Shown: positions 43,223 to 51,928 of the stretch, one piece after another | Position numbering within the stretch: position 1 is the stretch's first letter | How the letters are laid out: each line of letters begins with the position of its first letter | Origin: Dysgonamonadaceae bacterium | GTDB lineage: Bacteria > Bacteroidota > Bacteroidia > Bacteroidales > Azobacteroidaceae | Length of the DNA: 64,000 nucleotides | Assembly: GCA_031260045.1 (NCBI GenBank) | Contig: JAIRKO010000051.1 | Coordinates: forward strand, 52,330-116,329 | Reading direction: 5' to 3' | The notes under the pieces: model-generated | Databases searched by the model: none | Told to the model about the DNA's origin: nothing | What the model saw: the letters and a program-made list of their open reading frames with translations, nothing else | Translations under genes and position numbers: made by a program

Positions 43223-43687
43223 ATGGATATTATAATCGTTTTTGTATTGTGTCTAATCGGGATTCTCCTGATTTTGGTCGAGATATTCCTAATACCGGGA
43301 TTGACGGTTACGGCTGTGATGGGTGCTGCGTTTTCACTCGTCGGCGTTTATTATGCGTTCTGCAATTTAGGGGCTTTGGGCGGAAGCATTGCGCTCGTTT
43401 CTACGCTGGCGATTATAGCCGCCGCGTTTGTTTATTTTGTGAAATCTAATGCTTTGGACACGATTTCGCTGAAAACCGACAGTGATTCGACGGTGGCTTC
43501 GGGGGAGGCGCTGAATATTTCCGCAGGGGATGTGGGCGTCAGTATTTCGCGCCTGAATCCGATAGGAAAAGTTCGCGTAAACGACATCACGATGGAAGCG
43601 AAAGCGATGAGTGAATTTGTCGATGAAGACACGGAAATTGTAGTTTTGAAGGTGTCGCCGACACAATTAATAGTAAAACCCAAATAA
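43223..43687 (+). CDS. NfeD-like membrane protein
   Basis: 154 aa. Two or three helices (about 2-24, 28-48, 52-74) precede a C-terminal OB-like beta-barrel (about 95-154; GDVGVSISRLNPIGKVRVND is the NfeD signature). NfeD proteins are partners of flotillins in membrane microdomains, and floA follows on the same strand. It lacks the N-terminal ClpP-like protease of long NfeD forms. Confidence 0.9.
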   Translation: MDIIIVFVLCLIGILLILVEIFLIPGLTVTAVMGAAFSLVGVYYAFCNLGALGGSIALVSTLAIIAAAFVYFVKSNALDTISLKTDSDSTVASGEALNISAGDVGVSISRLNPIGKVRVNDITMEAKAMSEFVDEDTEIVVLKVSPTQLIVKPK

Positions 43688-43706
43688 AATAGGTGAGCAA
43701 ATAAAA

Positions 43707-43815
43707 TTTTTATGCTGGATTGCTTCAGGCTTCGCCTTCGCAATGACGCAGTGGGGGTTAAGTATTATCGCACACGTCATTGCGGGCGAGGCGGTGAAGC
43801 AATCCAGAAAAAATA
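43707..43815. repeat. Composite of two REP-like elements
   Basis: GCTGGATTGCTTCAGGCTTC...CGCAATGACGCAGTG (forward) is directly followed by TTATCGCACACGTCATTGCG...GAAGCAATCCAG (reverse). The pair forms a large inverted repeat between nfeD and floA. Confidence 0.85.
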
Positions 43816-43845
43816 ATATAAACAATTACTTAAAAAATGAATTAA

Positions 43846-44838
43846 ATGATGATTGAAGCAGCAGTATTTCTTTGGATTGTTTTGATTATAGCGGCAATTG
43901 TTTTGCTGTCTATATTTTTTTATTATGTGCCTTTCGTATTGTGGATCAACGCAAAAGCTTCGGGAGTAAGTATTTCTTTGTTGCAACTCTTTCTGATGCG
44001 GTTGCGGAAAGTGCCGCCCCCAGTGATTGTTAACGCGATGATTGAAGCGCACAAAGCCGGTTTGAAAAACATTACCCGCGACCAGTTGGAAGCGCATTAT
44101 TTGGCGGGAGGACATGTCGAAAGGGTCGTACACGCTTTGGTTTCGGCAGAAAAAGCGAACATTGATTTGTCTTTCCAGATGGCAACGGCTATTGACTTGG
44201 CGGGACGCGATGTATTTCAGGCTGTTCAAATGTCCGTAAACCCGAAAGTGATTGATACTCCGGCTATTGCCGCTGTGGCGAAAAATGGTATTCAGCTGTT
44301 GGTCAAGGCGCGTATCACGGTTCGCGCCAATATCAAGCAATTAGTTGGCGGCGCGGGCGAAGAAACCGTTATCGCAAGGGTAGGCGAGGGGATTATTTCC
44401 TCGATTGGTATGGCGGAAACGCACAAGGAAGTGTTGGAAAATCCGGACAGCATTTCCAAAGTGGTTTTGAAAAAAGGTTTGGACGCAGGTACGGCTTTTG
44501 AAATCCTGTCCATCGACATTGCGGATATTGATATAGGGAAAAATATCGGCGCCGAATTGCAGATGGATCAGGCGCAAGCCGATAAAAACATTGCCCAAGC
44601 CAAAGCGGAAGAACGCCGCGCAATGGCTGTCGCCCTCGAACAGGAAATGAAAGCCAAAGCGCAGGAAGCACGCGCCAAAGTGATTGAAGCGGAAGCGGAA
44701 GTGCCGAAGGCGATGGCTGAAGCTTTCCGGTCGGGTAATCTGGGTATTATGGATTATTACAAAATGAAAAACGTGCAGGCTGATACCGATATGCGGGAAA
44801 GCATTGCGCGACCGGTGAAACCGGCTGATAAACAATAA
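43846..44838 (+). CDS. floA: Flotillin-like protein FloA
   Basis: 330 aa, typical for FloA/YqfA. A membrane hairpin (about 8-32) anchors an SPFH/PHB-like domain. Signatures are [60 protein letters not shown] and GEGIISSIG. An Ala/Glu-rich coiled coil follows (about 245-290, with repeated [10 protein letters not shown] and [10 protein letters not shown]). Flotillins scaffold ordered membrane regions. It pairs with the NfeD gene upstream. Confidence 0.95.
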   Translation: MMIEAAVFLWIVLIIAAIVLLSIFFYYVPFVLWINAKASGVSISLLQLFLMRLRKVPPPVIVNAMIEAHKAGLKNITRDQLEAHYLAGGHVERVVHALVSAEKANIDLSFQMATAIDLAGRDVFQAVQMSVNPKVIDTPAIAAVAKNGIQLLVKARITVRANIKQLVGGAGEETVIARVGEGIISSIGMAETHKEVLENPDSISKVVLKKGLDAGTAFEILSIDIADIDIGKNIGAELQMDQAQADKNIAQAKAEERRAMAVALEQEMKAKAQEARAKVIEAEAEVPKAMAEAFRSGNLGIMDYYKMKNVQADTDMRESIARPVKPADKQ

Positions 44839-44850
44839 TGTGAGTGTTGC

Positions 44851-44880
44851 GTGTCGTTTCCGCTTTTGCGGAAATGACAC
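44851..44880. repeat. Short perfect-looking hairpin
   Basis: GTGTCGTTTCCGC and GCGGAAATGACAC form a 13-bp stem with one G-T pair and a 4-nt loop, 12 bp after the floA stop. There is no T-run, so it is more REP-like than a terminator. Confidence 0.6.
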
Positions 44881-44906
44881 ATGGCGCCCGTAATTTGTAT
44901 AAGTTT

Positions 44907-45044
44907 ATGAGAGAAAAAATTTATTTCATGTACGGGGTTATTTTATTTATAGCCATATTCGGCAGCATTTATGCGACATGGATAGATAAAAATGCCGATT
45001 CTCGAAGAAGAAAACGTGAAGAGGCGGAAAAAGAAAATAAATAA
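44907..45044 (+). CDS. Small single-span membrane protein
   Basis: 45 aa from ATG 44907 (ATG 44928 is an alternative). It has one hydrophobic helix (MYGVILFIAIFGSIYATWI) followed by a highly charged tail (RRRKREEAEKENK). It ends 2 bp before the nucleoside phosphorylase start, suggesting co-translation. Upstream codons of the open frame lie in a repeat and are not used. Function unknown. Confidence 0.6.
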   Translation: MREKIYFMYGVILFIAIFGSIYATWIDKNADSRRRKREEAEKENK

Positions 45045-45046
45045 TT

Positions 45047-45910
45047 ATGAAAATTTCCCCCGATCAACTTCCCATCAATACCGACGGCTCCGTTTTCCAC
45101 CTGCATCTGAAGCCGGAACAATTAGCGGATAAAGTGGTCATGATGGGCGACCCGGAACGGGTTCCTCTGGTGGCAGCTTTTTTTGATACCATTGAGTTTG
45201 ACCGGCACAGCCGCGAATTCCGAACCATCACCGGAACGTATAAAGGCAAACGTATCATGGCTTTGTCGCATGGAATTGGTTGCGATAACCTGGATATTGT
45301 CATGACCGAACTGGACGCTTTAGCCAATATTGACCTGAAAACGCGGGAAGTGAAACCTGATTTCCGTCCTTTGACTTTGGTCAGAATCGGCACTTGCGGC
45401 GGGTTACAGGCTTTCGCCCCGATTGGGTCGTATATTGTTTCCGAAATTTCGATGGGCATGGACGGACTGATTTTCTTTTACGAAGGGGGCGAACGGATTT
45501 CCGACGCCGAACTCTCGAAGAAATTCTCCGAACATACCGGCTGGGAGCCATTATTGGCGACGCCCTATTTTGTACATGCCGACAAGACTTTGGTCAATCA
45601 AATCGGATATGATATGGTGAAAGGCATCACCATCTCGGCGTGCGGGTTTTATGGACCTCAGGGGCGGAGCGTCCGTTTGGGTTTGAGCAGTCCGGGACGG
45701 AATAAATTGATAGAATCGTTTGAGTATCAAGGACTGAAAATTTGCAATTACGAGATGGAAAGCGCCGCTTTGTCGGGATTGGCTGCTTTGATGAGGCATC
45801 GGGCAATGACTGCCTGTTTGGTGATTGCGGGCAGGTATTCCAGCGGGATGAATACCGATTATAAAGGCTCGTTTGATGGGTTGATACGGAAGGTTTTGGA
45901 TAGGATATAA
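45047..45910 (+). CDS. Uridine phosphorylase-like nucleoside phosphorylase
   Basis: 287 aa of the PNP/UDP phosphorylase superfamily. Marks are VVMMGDPERVPLVAAFFDTI (phosphate loop), the SHGIGCDNLDIVMTEL segment, LVRIGTCGGLQ and the nucleoside/ribose region NYEMESAALSGLAAL with the conserved Met-Glu. It cleaves nucleosides with phosphate for salvage. The exact base specificity cannot be read from the sequence. The start follows the small membrane gene by 2 bp. Confidence 0.92.
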   Translation: MKISPDQLPINTDGSVFHLHLKPEQLADKVVMMGDPERVPLVAAFFDTIEFDRHSREFRTITGTYKGKRIMALSHGIGCDNLDIVMTELDALANIDLKTREVKPDFRPLTLVRIGTCGGLQAFAPIGSYIVSEISMGMDGLIFFYEGGERISDAELSKKFSEHTGWEPLLATPYFVHADKTLVNQIGYDMVKGITISACGFYGPQGRSVRLGLSSPGRNKLIESFEYQGLKICNYEMESAALSGLAALMRHRAMTACLVIAGRYSSGMNTDYKGSFDGLIRKVLDRI

Positions 45911-45923
45911 AATTGACTACGCA

Positions 45924-46154
45924 ATGAAAATGTTGGATAAGGATGTCGGCGACAAAGTAAGTTTTATTACTTTTATTATTCCCGAATTTGCCCGGTCATA
46001 CAAAATGAATATTCAGGATGCTTACCGCTATTTGAAGAAATACGGCGGAATCGACTATCTGGATAAATGTTGGTGGGCATTGCACACCGATAATCCGTTT
46101 TGGGTTGTAAGGGATATGTTTGAAATTTGCAGAAACAACGGAGGAATGCGGTGA
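45924..46154 (+). CDS. DUF3791 protein
   Basis: 76 aa. MNIQDAYRYLKKYGGIDYLD followed by KCWWALHTDN is characteristic of DUF3791. Its stop overlaps the GTG start of the DUF3990 gene (GTGA). DUF3791 and DUF3990 genes are usually found as neighbours, an arrangement that suggests a toxin-antitoxin-like unit, but no activity is established from sequence. Confidence 0.85.
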   Translation: MKMLDKDVGDKVSFITFIIPEFARSYKMNIQDAYRYLKKYGGIDYLDKCWWALHTDNPFWVVRDMFEICRNNGGMR

Positions 46155-46837
46155 AAGTTTATCACGGAAGTTACGCGAAAATTGATATTATTGATCTCGA
46201 AAAATGTGAAATAGGCAAAGATTTTGGGAGAGGGTTTTACGTAACAAAAATCAGAGAACAGGCGGAGTTTTGGGCGGAGCGAAAGGGATTTTCCCACAAA
46301 ACAACAGGGTTTGTTACGGAATTTGATTTCAACGAAAATGCTTTTCAATATTTTCGATTGAAAGTATTGCAATTTGATAGTTATCATGAAGGATGGCTCG
46401 ACTTTGTAGCGATGAACAGGAACCCTAAAGCCGAACAACCTACTCATGATTACGATATTGTAGAGGGTCCTGTTGCGGACGATAAAATTGCAACCCGCAT
46501 CAGCGATTACCTGTCGGGAAAACTGTTGAAACGGGATTTTCTTGATGAACTGAAATTTGTCAGGGAAACGCACCAAATTTGTTTCTGTACCGCACGTTCT
46601 CTTCAAATGCTTGACCATGTGGAAAATTCCAAAGATATTTCTTCGGAAATAGCCAAAATCGGCGAGTCGCTGGTAGCAAAACTTATGATAGATAATGAAA
46701 TGGATGAATTGCAAGCCACAGATTTGTTTTACAACTCAAAATTTTTTTCTCGGCTTGCCGACGAAAACACAAAACTTTACAAAAAGTCGTGGCAGGAAAT
46801 TTATGAGATGCTGAAAAGGGAGATTACCGCTTTATAA
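46151..46837 (+). CDS. DUF3990 protein (ADP-ribosyltransferase-like) with a DUF3791-like C-terminus
   Basis: 228 aa from GTG 46151, chosen because it overlaps the upstream stop as GTGA and gives VKVYHGSYAKIDIIDLEKCE, the DUF3990 start. DFGRGFYVTKIREQAEFWAE and FDFNE resemble the NAD-binding His/Tyr strands of ADP-ribosyltransferase folds. Residues from about 175 on (LVAKLMIDNEMDELQATDLF) resemble DUF3791, so the protein carries its own copy of the partner domain. It converges on the uvrD-like gene, ending 2 bp away. Confidence 0.82.
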   Translation: MKVYHGSYAKIDIIDLEKCEIGKDFGRGFYVTKIREQAEFWAERKGFSHKTTGFVTEFDFNENAFQYFRLKVLQFDSYHEGWLDFVAMNRNPKAEQPTHDYDIVEGPVADDKIATRISDYLSGKLLKRDFLDELKFVRETHQICFCTARSLQMLDHVENSKDISSEIAKIGESLVAKLMIDNEMDELQATDLFYNSKFFSRLADENTKLYKKSWQEIYEMLKREITAL

Positions 46838-46838
46838 A

Positions 46839-49058
46839 TTACTTTATCACCTCAAACCGCGCAAACTTCAAAAGCATCTGCTTTTTCCCAAACCGCTCAA
46901 AATCAACGGTTGCCTTCGCATTTTCTTTCTCGCCCGTCAATTCCGTGATGATTCCCTTTCCGAAACGTTCGTGAAGAACGGCGTTTCCGATCGATAAATT
47001 ACCGATGCTTTGATGAACCGATACGGTTTTTTCTTCCTCAAGGAGGGATAATTTACGGGGATTCAGGTATAAATTCGATTCGGAAACGGCGTCGCCGGGC
47101 AAACGAAGAAAATTTTCGTCAATGTCCTTGATGAAACGGCTGGGCGTGCAAACTGTCGACCGCCCATGAAGGAAACGGTTTTTAGCATACGACAGCGTTA
47201 CGTTTTCCTTCGCGCGGGTAATGGCAACGTAAAACAGGCGCCGCTCCTCTTCAACTGCCTGCGGCGAATGTTTACTTCTTTCGGTCGGGAACAGGTCTTC
47301 TTCCAACCCGACCACAAATACATTCTTAAATTCCAAGCCTTTAGCGGCATGAACCGTCATCATACTTACGCGACCGGTTTCTTCCTCCTTGTCCATATCC
47401 TGATCTGTCAGGAGAGAAACTTCCGCCAGAAAATCGCCCGTTTTATAATCCGTCCGCCCTTCTTCAAGCCGCGAAGTAACAAATAAATACAGGCTATTTA
47501 CCAACTCCTCAATATTTTGAACGCGGCTCACTCCTTCCGGCGTTTGATCGTTGTAAAGTTCGCCGGACAAACCGGTTCTGCGGATAATTTCCACGCCGAG
47601 TTCATGCGCGTTTTGCGTTGCATTATCGCTGATAAATTCTTCTATCATGAGCCGGAAATTTTCCAGCTTCGCCGCCGTTCCCGCACGTATATCCAACTGA
47701 TATTCCAAAGGTCGGGCGATAACCGTCCAAAGGCTTACGCCGTGCAAACCGGCTGCGGAAATGATTTTGCCCACAGTCGTATCGCCGATTCCGCGTGCGG
47801 GGCAGTTGACGATTCGTTTAAAAGCCTCTTCGTCGCTGGGGTTGACGACAAGCCGCATGTAAGCGATCACGTCTTTCACTTCCTTCCGCTGATAAAACGA
47901 CAGCCCGCCGTAAATCCGGTAAGGAATATTTTGTTTGCGCAAAGCCTCTTCAAAAATCCGGCTTTGGGCGTTAATTCTATATAAAACGGCAAAATCCCGG
48001 TAGTCATATTGCCGGTGCATCCGCATTTCGGCAATCAGTCCCGCCACATTGTAACCTTCCTCATAATCGGAGTATGCGCCGACGACCCGTATTTTTTCCC
48101 CCGTTTCGTTTTCGGAAAAAACCGTTTTGGATATTTGCTCTTTATTATTTTTAATCAGGGAATTAGCGGCGTTGACAATGTTTTGCGTAGAGCGGTAATT
48201 TTGTTCCAGTTTGAAAAGTTTGCTTTCTGGATAGGTTTTTTGGAAGTTCAAAATATTTCCGATGTTTGCGCCCCTGAACGAGTAAATGCTCTGCGCATCG
48301 TCGCCGACTACACAAACGCGATGGTGTTCGGCGGCAAGCAAGCCGACAATTTCGTGCTGAACCGAATTGGTGTCCTGATATTCATCTACGAGAACGAAAT
48401 GGAATAAATTCCTGTAACGACTTAATATATCGGGATTTTCATTAAAAAGTAAGTAAGTATATAACAGCAAATCATCGAAATCAAGAACGCCCGAAGCGCG
48501 GCAACGCTGCCAATACGCAGCATAAATTTCGCAGATTTTATCGCGCTTGTAATATCTGTCGCTGTCGATTAATTCCGCGTCTTTGGCGTAAATATCAGGC
48601 GTGATCAGGGCGTTTTTCACTTGAGAAATTCGCGACTGCACGATAGATGGTTTATAAACTTTGTCGTCCAGCGCTTTTCCCTTGATTATCGACTTGATAA
48701 GGTTTTGCGAATCCTGCGCGTCGTAAATGGTAAAATCGGATTGGTAGCCGAATCTGTCGGCTTCCCTCCTCAGTATTCTCGCAAAAACGGAGTGAAAAGT
48801 ACCCATCCACAAATTACGCGCGGCATATTCGTCAACAATCGCCGCGATGCGGGATTTCATTTCCCGTGCGGCTTTGTTGGTGAAAGTGAGTGCGAGGATG
48901 TGGTAGGGTAATATGCCCTGTTTTAGCAAGTAAGCGATTTTGTATGTCAATACGCGGGTTTTCCCCGAACCGGCGCCGGCAATGACCAAACACGGTCCCT
49001 CGTTGTAGAGGACGGCTTCGCGCTGGCTGTCGTTTAGTTGTTGAAGAAATGTATCCAT
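46839..49058 (-). CDS. UvrD/PcrA-type superfamily 1 DNA helicase
   Basis: 739 aa from ATG 49058. A 3'-5' helicase for repair and for clearing stalled forks. Motifs are LNDSQREAV (Q), IAGAGSGKTRVLTYK (Walker A), ALTFTNKAAREMKSR (Ia), VLVDEYQDTN (Walker B), VVGDDAQSIYSFRGA (III), LEQNYRSTQNIV (IV), VSMMTVHAAKGLEFKNVFVV (V) and LFYVAITRA (VI). The C-terminus has the PcrA-like region (IGNAVLHERFGKGII). Complete. Confidence 0.96.
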   Translation of the reverse strand: MDTFLQQLNDSQREAVLYNEGPCLVIAGAGSGKTRVLTYKIAYLLKQGILPYHILALTFTNKAAREMKSRIAAIVDEYAARNLWMGTFHSVFARILRREADRFGYQSDFTIYDAQDSQNLIKSIIKGKALDDKVYKPSIVQSRISQVKNALITPDIYAKDAELIDSDRYYKRDKICEIYAAYWQRCRASGVLDFDDLLLYTYLLFNENPDILSRYRNLFHFVLVDEYQDTNSVQHEIVGLLAAEHHRVCVVGDDAQSIYSFRGANIGNILNFQKTYPESKLFKLEQNYRSTQNIVNAANSLIKNNKEQISKTVFSENETGEKIRVVGAYSDYEEGYNVAGLIAEMRMHRQYDYRDFAVLYRINAQSRIFEEALRKQNIPYRIYGGLSFYQRKEVKDVIAYMRLVVNPSDEEAFKRIVNCPARGIGDTTVGKIISAAGLHGVSLWTVIARPLEYQLDIRAGTAAKLENFRLMIEEFISDNATQNAHELGVEIIRRTGLSGELYNDQTPEGVSRVQNIEELVNSLYLFVTSRLEEGRTDYKTGDFLAEVSLLTDQDMDKEEETGRVSMMTVHAAKGLEFKNVFVVGLEEDLFPTERSKHSPQAVEEERRLFYVAITRAKENVTLSYAKNRFLHGRSTVCTPSRFIKDIDENFLRLPGDAVSESNLYLNPRKLSLLEEEKTVSVHQSIGNLSIGNAVLHERFGKGIITELTGEKENAKATVDFERFGKKQMLLKFARFEVIK

Positions 49059-49084
49059 GAGCAAATAACGCATTAATCGGTCGG

Positions 49085-49092
49085 CAAAGATA
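49085..49092 (-). promoter_or_regulatory. -7 element of the helicase gene
   Basis: Minus-strand TATCTTTG, 26 bp before ATG 49058. Confidence 0.5.
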
Positions 49093-49143
49093 GCAACTAT
49101 TTAATTTGCCGTCGATAAAAGGATGCATTTACTTCGTCAATTT

Positions 49144-50001
49144 TCAATTAAAGATTAACGGTATATCTTCTTTTTTGTTATTCGGGAAATCAAGCCCTTT
49201 AATCGGGTATTGATGCGGTGACAAAACCGTTGAATCAACGCCCAACGCTTTGTTGATGAAAGTAATTTCCAAAACCATCGGCAATTTTGTACCGTGAATC
49301 AGCCCTCCGTAACAGTTTCCGTGTACGTGGGCAATATCAAAATGAGTGGAAAACAGTTCCATTATTTCCTCAAACTTTTTCTCGGCAATATCCAATTCGT
49401 GAAACTCAACGGTCAAACCGTTTATTTTATCGAAAAACGGCACAAGTTGTGGAAGCGTTCTGTACTCCCAACTTTCAATGTCCATTTTGATGAAAACGGA
49501 AAGATTTTCAGGTTCTTCCTGTAAATTTTTAAAAACCGTATCCAAGCGGGTATATATTTTATCGTCTTTTTGTCCGAGAAATTTTGGATAATAGAAACGG
49601 TGTAATTTGCTTTTAAAAAATCGTTTGAAAGTTATGAATACCCATAAAAAATGTATCGCTCGCCACGCATATTTTTTCGTTCTTGGAATATTGCATGTCA
49701 ATATGTTTAATTGTGTTAGGGCAAAATGTTTCAAACTTGATTGCAGGAAATTTAAAGGTTCGGACGAGTAATCAAAAGCATGTAATTGTATCGCTTTCAA
49801 AGAATTTGAGTTGTTTCTTTGCTTTTGTGCCTTTTTGCAGAAATCGGCTTCAAAAGACCAGTCGTCGCAGATTCCGAAACTCAGCAAAATTTCGGTTTTT
49901 TCAATTTGGCTGGCTGAAAGCACATAGCCGCCGTCGGATTTTCTGCCGACACGTATCAGATCTTTTACAAGTATCGGACGTAATTTTTTTAAATCGTACA
50001 T
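49144..50001 (-). CDS. FkbM-related methyltransferase-like protein
   Basis: 285 aa. LIRVGRKSDGGYVLSASQIE and LLSFGICDDWSFEADFCKKA resemble the SAM-binding segment of FkbM-related proteins annotated next to surface-polysaccharide genes. VFIKMDIESWEYRTLPQLVP matches the D-x-E-G/S-x-E region, and LTVEFHEL the last core strand. No signal peptide. The canonical GxGxG loop is replaced by SFGICDDW, so activity is uncertain. It is one of three FkbM-like genes in the window. Confidence 0.65.
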   Translation of the reverse strand: MYDLKKLRPILVKDLIRVGRKSDGGYVLSASQIEKTEILLSFGICDDWSFEADFCKKAQKQRNNSNSLKAIQLHAFDYSSEPLNFLQSSLKHFALTQLNILTCNIPRTKKYAWRAIHFLWVFITFKRFFKSKLHRFYYPKFLGQKDDKIYTRLDTVFKNLQEEPENLSVFIKMDIESWEYRTLPQLVPFFDKINGLTVEFHELDIAEKKFEEIMELFSTHFDIAHVHGNCYGGLIHGTKLPMVLEITFINKALGVDSTVLSPHQYPIKGLDFPNNKKEDIPLIFN

Positions 50002-50054
50002 TTTTTATTGTGTTTATATTTAATTTAAGAAATCGTTGTCAGTTGCGGGCTTCA

Positions 50055-50120
50055 AAGCTTGTCATTGCGGGTCTCCGCTCCGTCCGCAATCCCCTGCAAA
50101 CCGCAGGATGACGGGCTTTT
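50055..50120. repeat. REP-like element
   Basis: GCTTGTCATTGCGGGTCTCC, CCCCTGCAAACCGC and AGGATGACGGGC, the GGGATCCCGCG subtype without its centre. It lies between the methyltransferase and the MBL gene. Confidence 0.75.
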
Positions 50121-50163
50121 GCAATCCAGAGCAAATTACGCCGCAAAAGTAACAATAATTTCC

Positions 50164-50171
50164 TACCTTTG
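50164..50171 (+). promoter_or_regulatory. -7 element of the MBL hydrolase gene
   Basis: TACCTTTG, 56 bp before ATG 50227. Its position rules out the longer open frame that starts at 50059. Confidence 0.55.
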
Positions 50172-50226
50172 TCGCGTTTTCGATAATTTTATTCATAAAC
50201 GGCAAATTTATACTTCATTGAATCGA

Positions 50227-51015
50227 ATGGGATTAAAATTCCTGAGTTTAGCGAGCGGAAGCAGCGGAAATTGTTATTATCTGGGTACGGACGAATATGG
50301 TATTCTTATGGATGCAGGTATCGGAATACGCAGCGTAAAAAAAATACTTAGCGCCAATCAGATTAAAATGGAGCGGATTATGGCGGTGTTTATCACCCAC
50401 GATCATACCGACCATATTAGATCGGTCGGAAATCTTGCAGGGAAATACGGTATCCCCGTCTATGCCACGCAAAGAGTTCATGCGGGATTGGAAAACAAAA
50501 AACTTGACCTCTCCCGCCGGATTATCGAAAAAGGGGAGCCGGTTTGCATCAGGGATTTTAAGATTACGGCTTTTGAAGTTCCGCACGACGCCAGCGATTG
50601 CGTGGGATATTTGGTTGATTACAAGCGGAATAAATGGGTTTTGGCAACCGACGTCGGGCATATTACTAACACGGTCGGCGAATACATCCGAAAGGCTAAT
50701 CATTTGGTTGTTGAGGCTAATTACGACCGGGAAATGTTGCGTTGCGGCAAGTATCCCGAATATTTGAAAATGCGGATTTCCGACGGAAACGGACATTTAT
50801 GCAACTCCGAAACCGCCGAATTTTTAGCCGCCAACTTCGGTTTACACCTGAAAAACATCTGGCTTTGCCACCTGAGCAAAGAAAACAATCTTCCCGAACT
50901 GGCTTACAAAACAGTGGAAACGGCGATGTGCGCGCGCGGAATCCGCATCGGTAAAGATGTTAATTTGAATGTTTTGACGCGATTGACGCCTTCGGAGGTG
51001 TTTTGGCTGGAATGA
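50227..51015 (+). CDS. MBL-fold metallohydrolase (YycJ/WalJ-like)
   Basis: 262 aa from ATG 50227. Residues LKFLSLASGSSGNCYYLGTD and ILMDAGIG begin the family, with the metal motif THDHTDHI (H-x-H-x-D-H), PHDASDCVGYLVD, ATDVGH (metal Asp) and the C-terminal CHLSKENN. WalJ-type proteins are 5'-3' exonuclease-like enzymes linked to DNA repair and cell-wall control in Firmicutes; in Bacteroidota the role is not established. Complete and monocistronic. Confidence 0.92.
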   Translation: MGLKFLSLASGSSGNCYYLGTDEYGILMDAGIGIRSVKKILSANQIKMERIMAVFITHDHTDHIRSVGNLAGKYGIPVYATQRVHAGLENKKLDLSRRIIEKGEPVCIRDFKITAFEVPHDASDCVGYLVDYKRNKWVLATDVGHITNTVGEYIRKANHLVVEANYDREMLRCGKYPEYLKMRISDGNGHLCNSETAEFLAANFGLHLKNIWLCHLSKENNLPELAYKTVETAMCARGIRIGKDVNLNVLTRLTPSEVFWLE

Positions 51016-51204
51016 TACAGCCGCCGAGTTTGGTTTTTTTAATGCTTTTATTTTTTAAGAAATCCTGCACTTGAAATTACATTTTCACCTTAAAAAGTAG
51101 AATTATAAAAATAACACTGTACTTGCGGATTTATAAATACATAAGTATGTTTATTAATTTTTTGAAGAATTTAAATAATGAAAAACAATTTAATAAATAA
51201 TTCG

Positions 51205-51694
51205 ATGAAAAAGATTCTATTATTTGCATCTATGCTTCTGTTGCCTGCGGCAGTGGTAGTTATGGCGCAAGACAACGCCGTAATCGGCTATCCGCTGGTC
51301 ATCAACGCCGGCGATTACTATGCGCCCGGTAACATACAAATCACTTCCACTGGCAGTCTGGAAGTTTACGGATTTGGACGTGAAGTTGGGAGGAAAACTC
51401 AATGTAAGTGACGACTACGATACTGCGGATTCGTCCGAAACATGGGAAAATTTTCTCTCACAGAAGTTTAGCTACCGCAGTAAAAAAGTAACTACAGACA
51501 CGAACCGCATCTATAGCAAAAATGGCATCATTTACGCCGAATTTGACGGAACGCAGGAAGTGGTGGTATACACTCTTTCCGGAGGATTGGTGAAGAAACA
51601 AATTGCCGCCCGCGCGGTGCAGTTCGGCATCCCGCAAGGTTTCTATATAGTAACTGTCGGCGGGACAGTTTACAAAGTATTTGTTCATAATTGA
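51205..51694 (+). pseudogene. Small secreted protein with a T9SS-like tail, frameshifted
   Basis: ATG 51205 starts a clear signal peptide (MKKILLFASMLLLPAAVVVM) and a beta segment IQITSTGSLEVYG. Near 51380 the frame must shift to continue as LDVKLGGKLNVSDDYDTADS and reach VVVYTLSGGLVKKQI and GIPQGFYIVTVGGTVYKVFV, a sorting-domain-like end. A single-base loss explains the break. The C-terminus is similar to that of the 38831 gene. It could be a real mutation or a sequence error. An earlier ATG (51178) is also in frame. Confidence 0.75.
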
Positions 51695-51714
51695 TTTTTT
51701 GCTTTCGCGACATG

Positions 51715-51752
51715 AAAAAGGCGTTCCTCAAAAAAAAGGAATGCCTTTTTTA
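51715..51752 (+). terminator. Rho-independent terminator
   Basis: AAAAAGGCGTTCC (51715-51727) pairs with GGAATGCCTTTTT (51738-51750), one G-T pair, followed by T-rich sequence. Confidence 0.85.
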
Positions 51753-51928
51753 TATTTCTGTAATCGTAACTAATTACAAATTAGTCGGAATCTTGTTTGA
51801 AACAACCGAAATTGCGAAATTTTATGAGCCGGCGTGTAGCATATGTGAGAGCTTTTATGTACATTTGCCGAGTGTTCGGGAAAATGAAATTTCCGCATGC
51901 CCTTGATAAAAAAACAAATTATATACGT

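Noticed and set aside
44851-44880. Terminator after floA
   Set aside because: The stem is strong but lacks a T-run and resembles the dispersed hairpins, so it is listed as a repeat.
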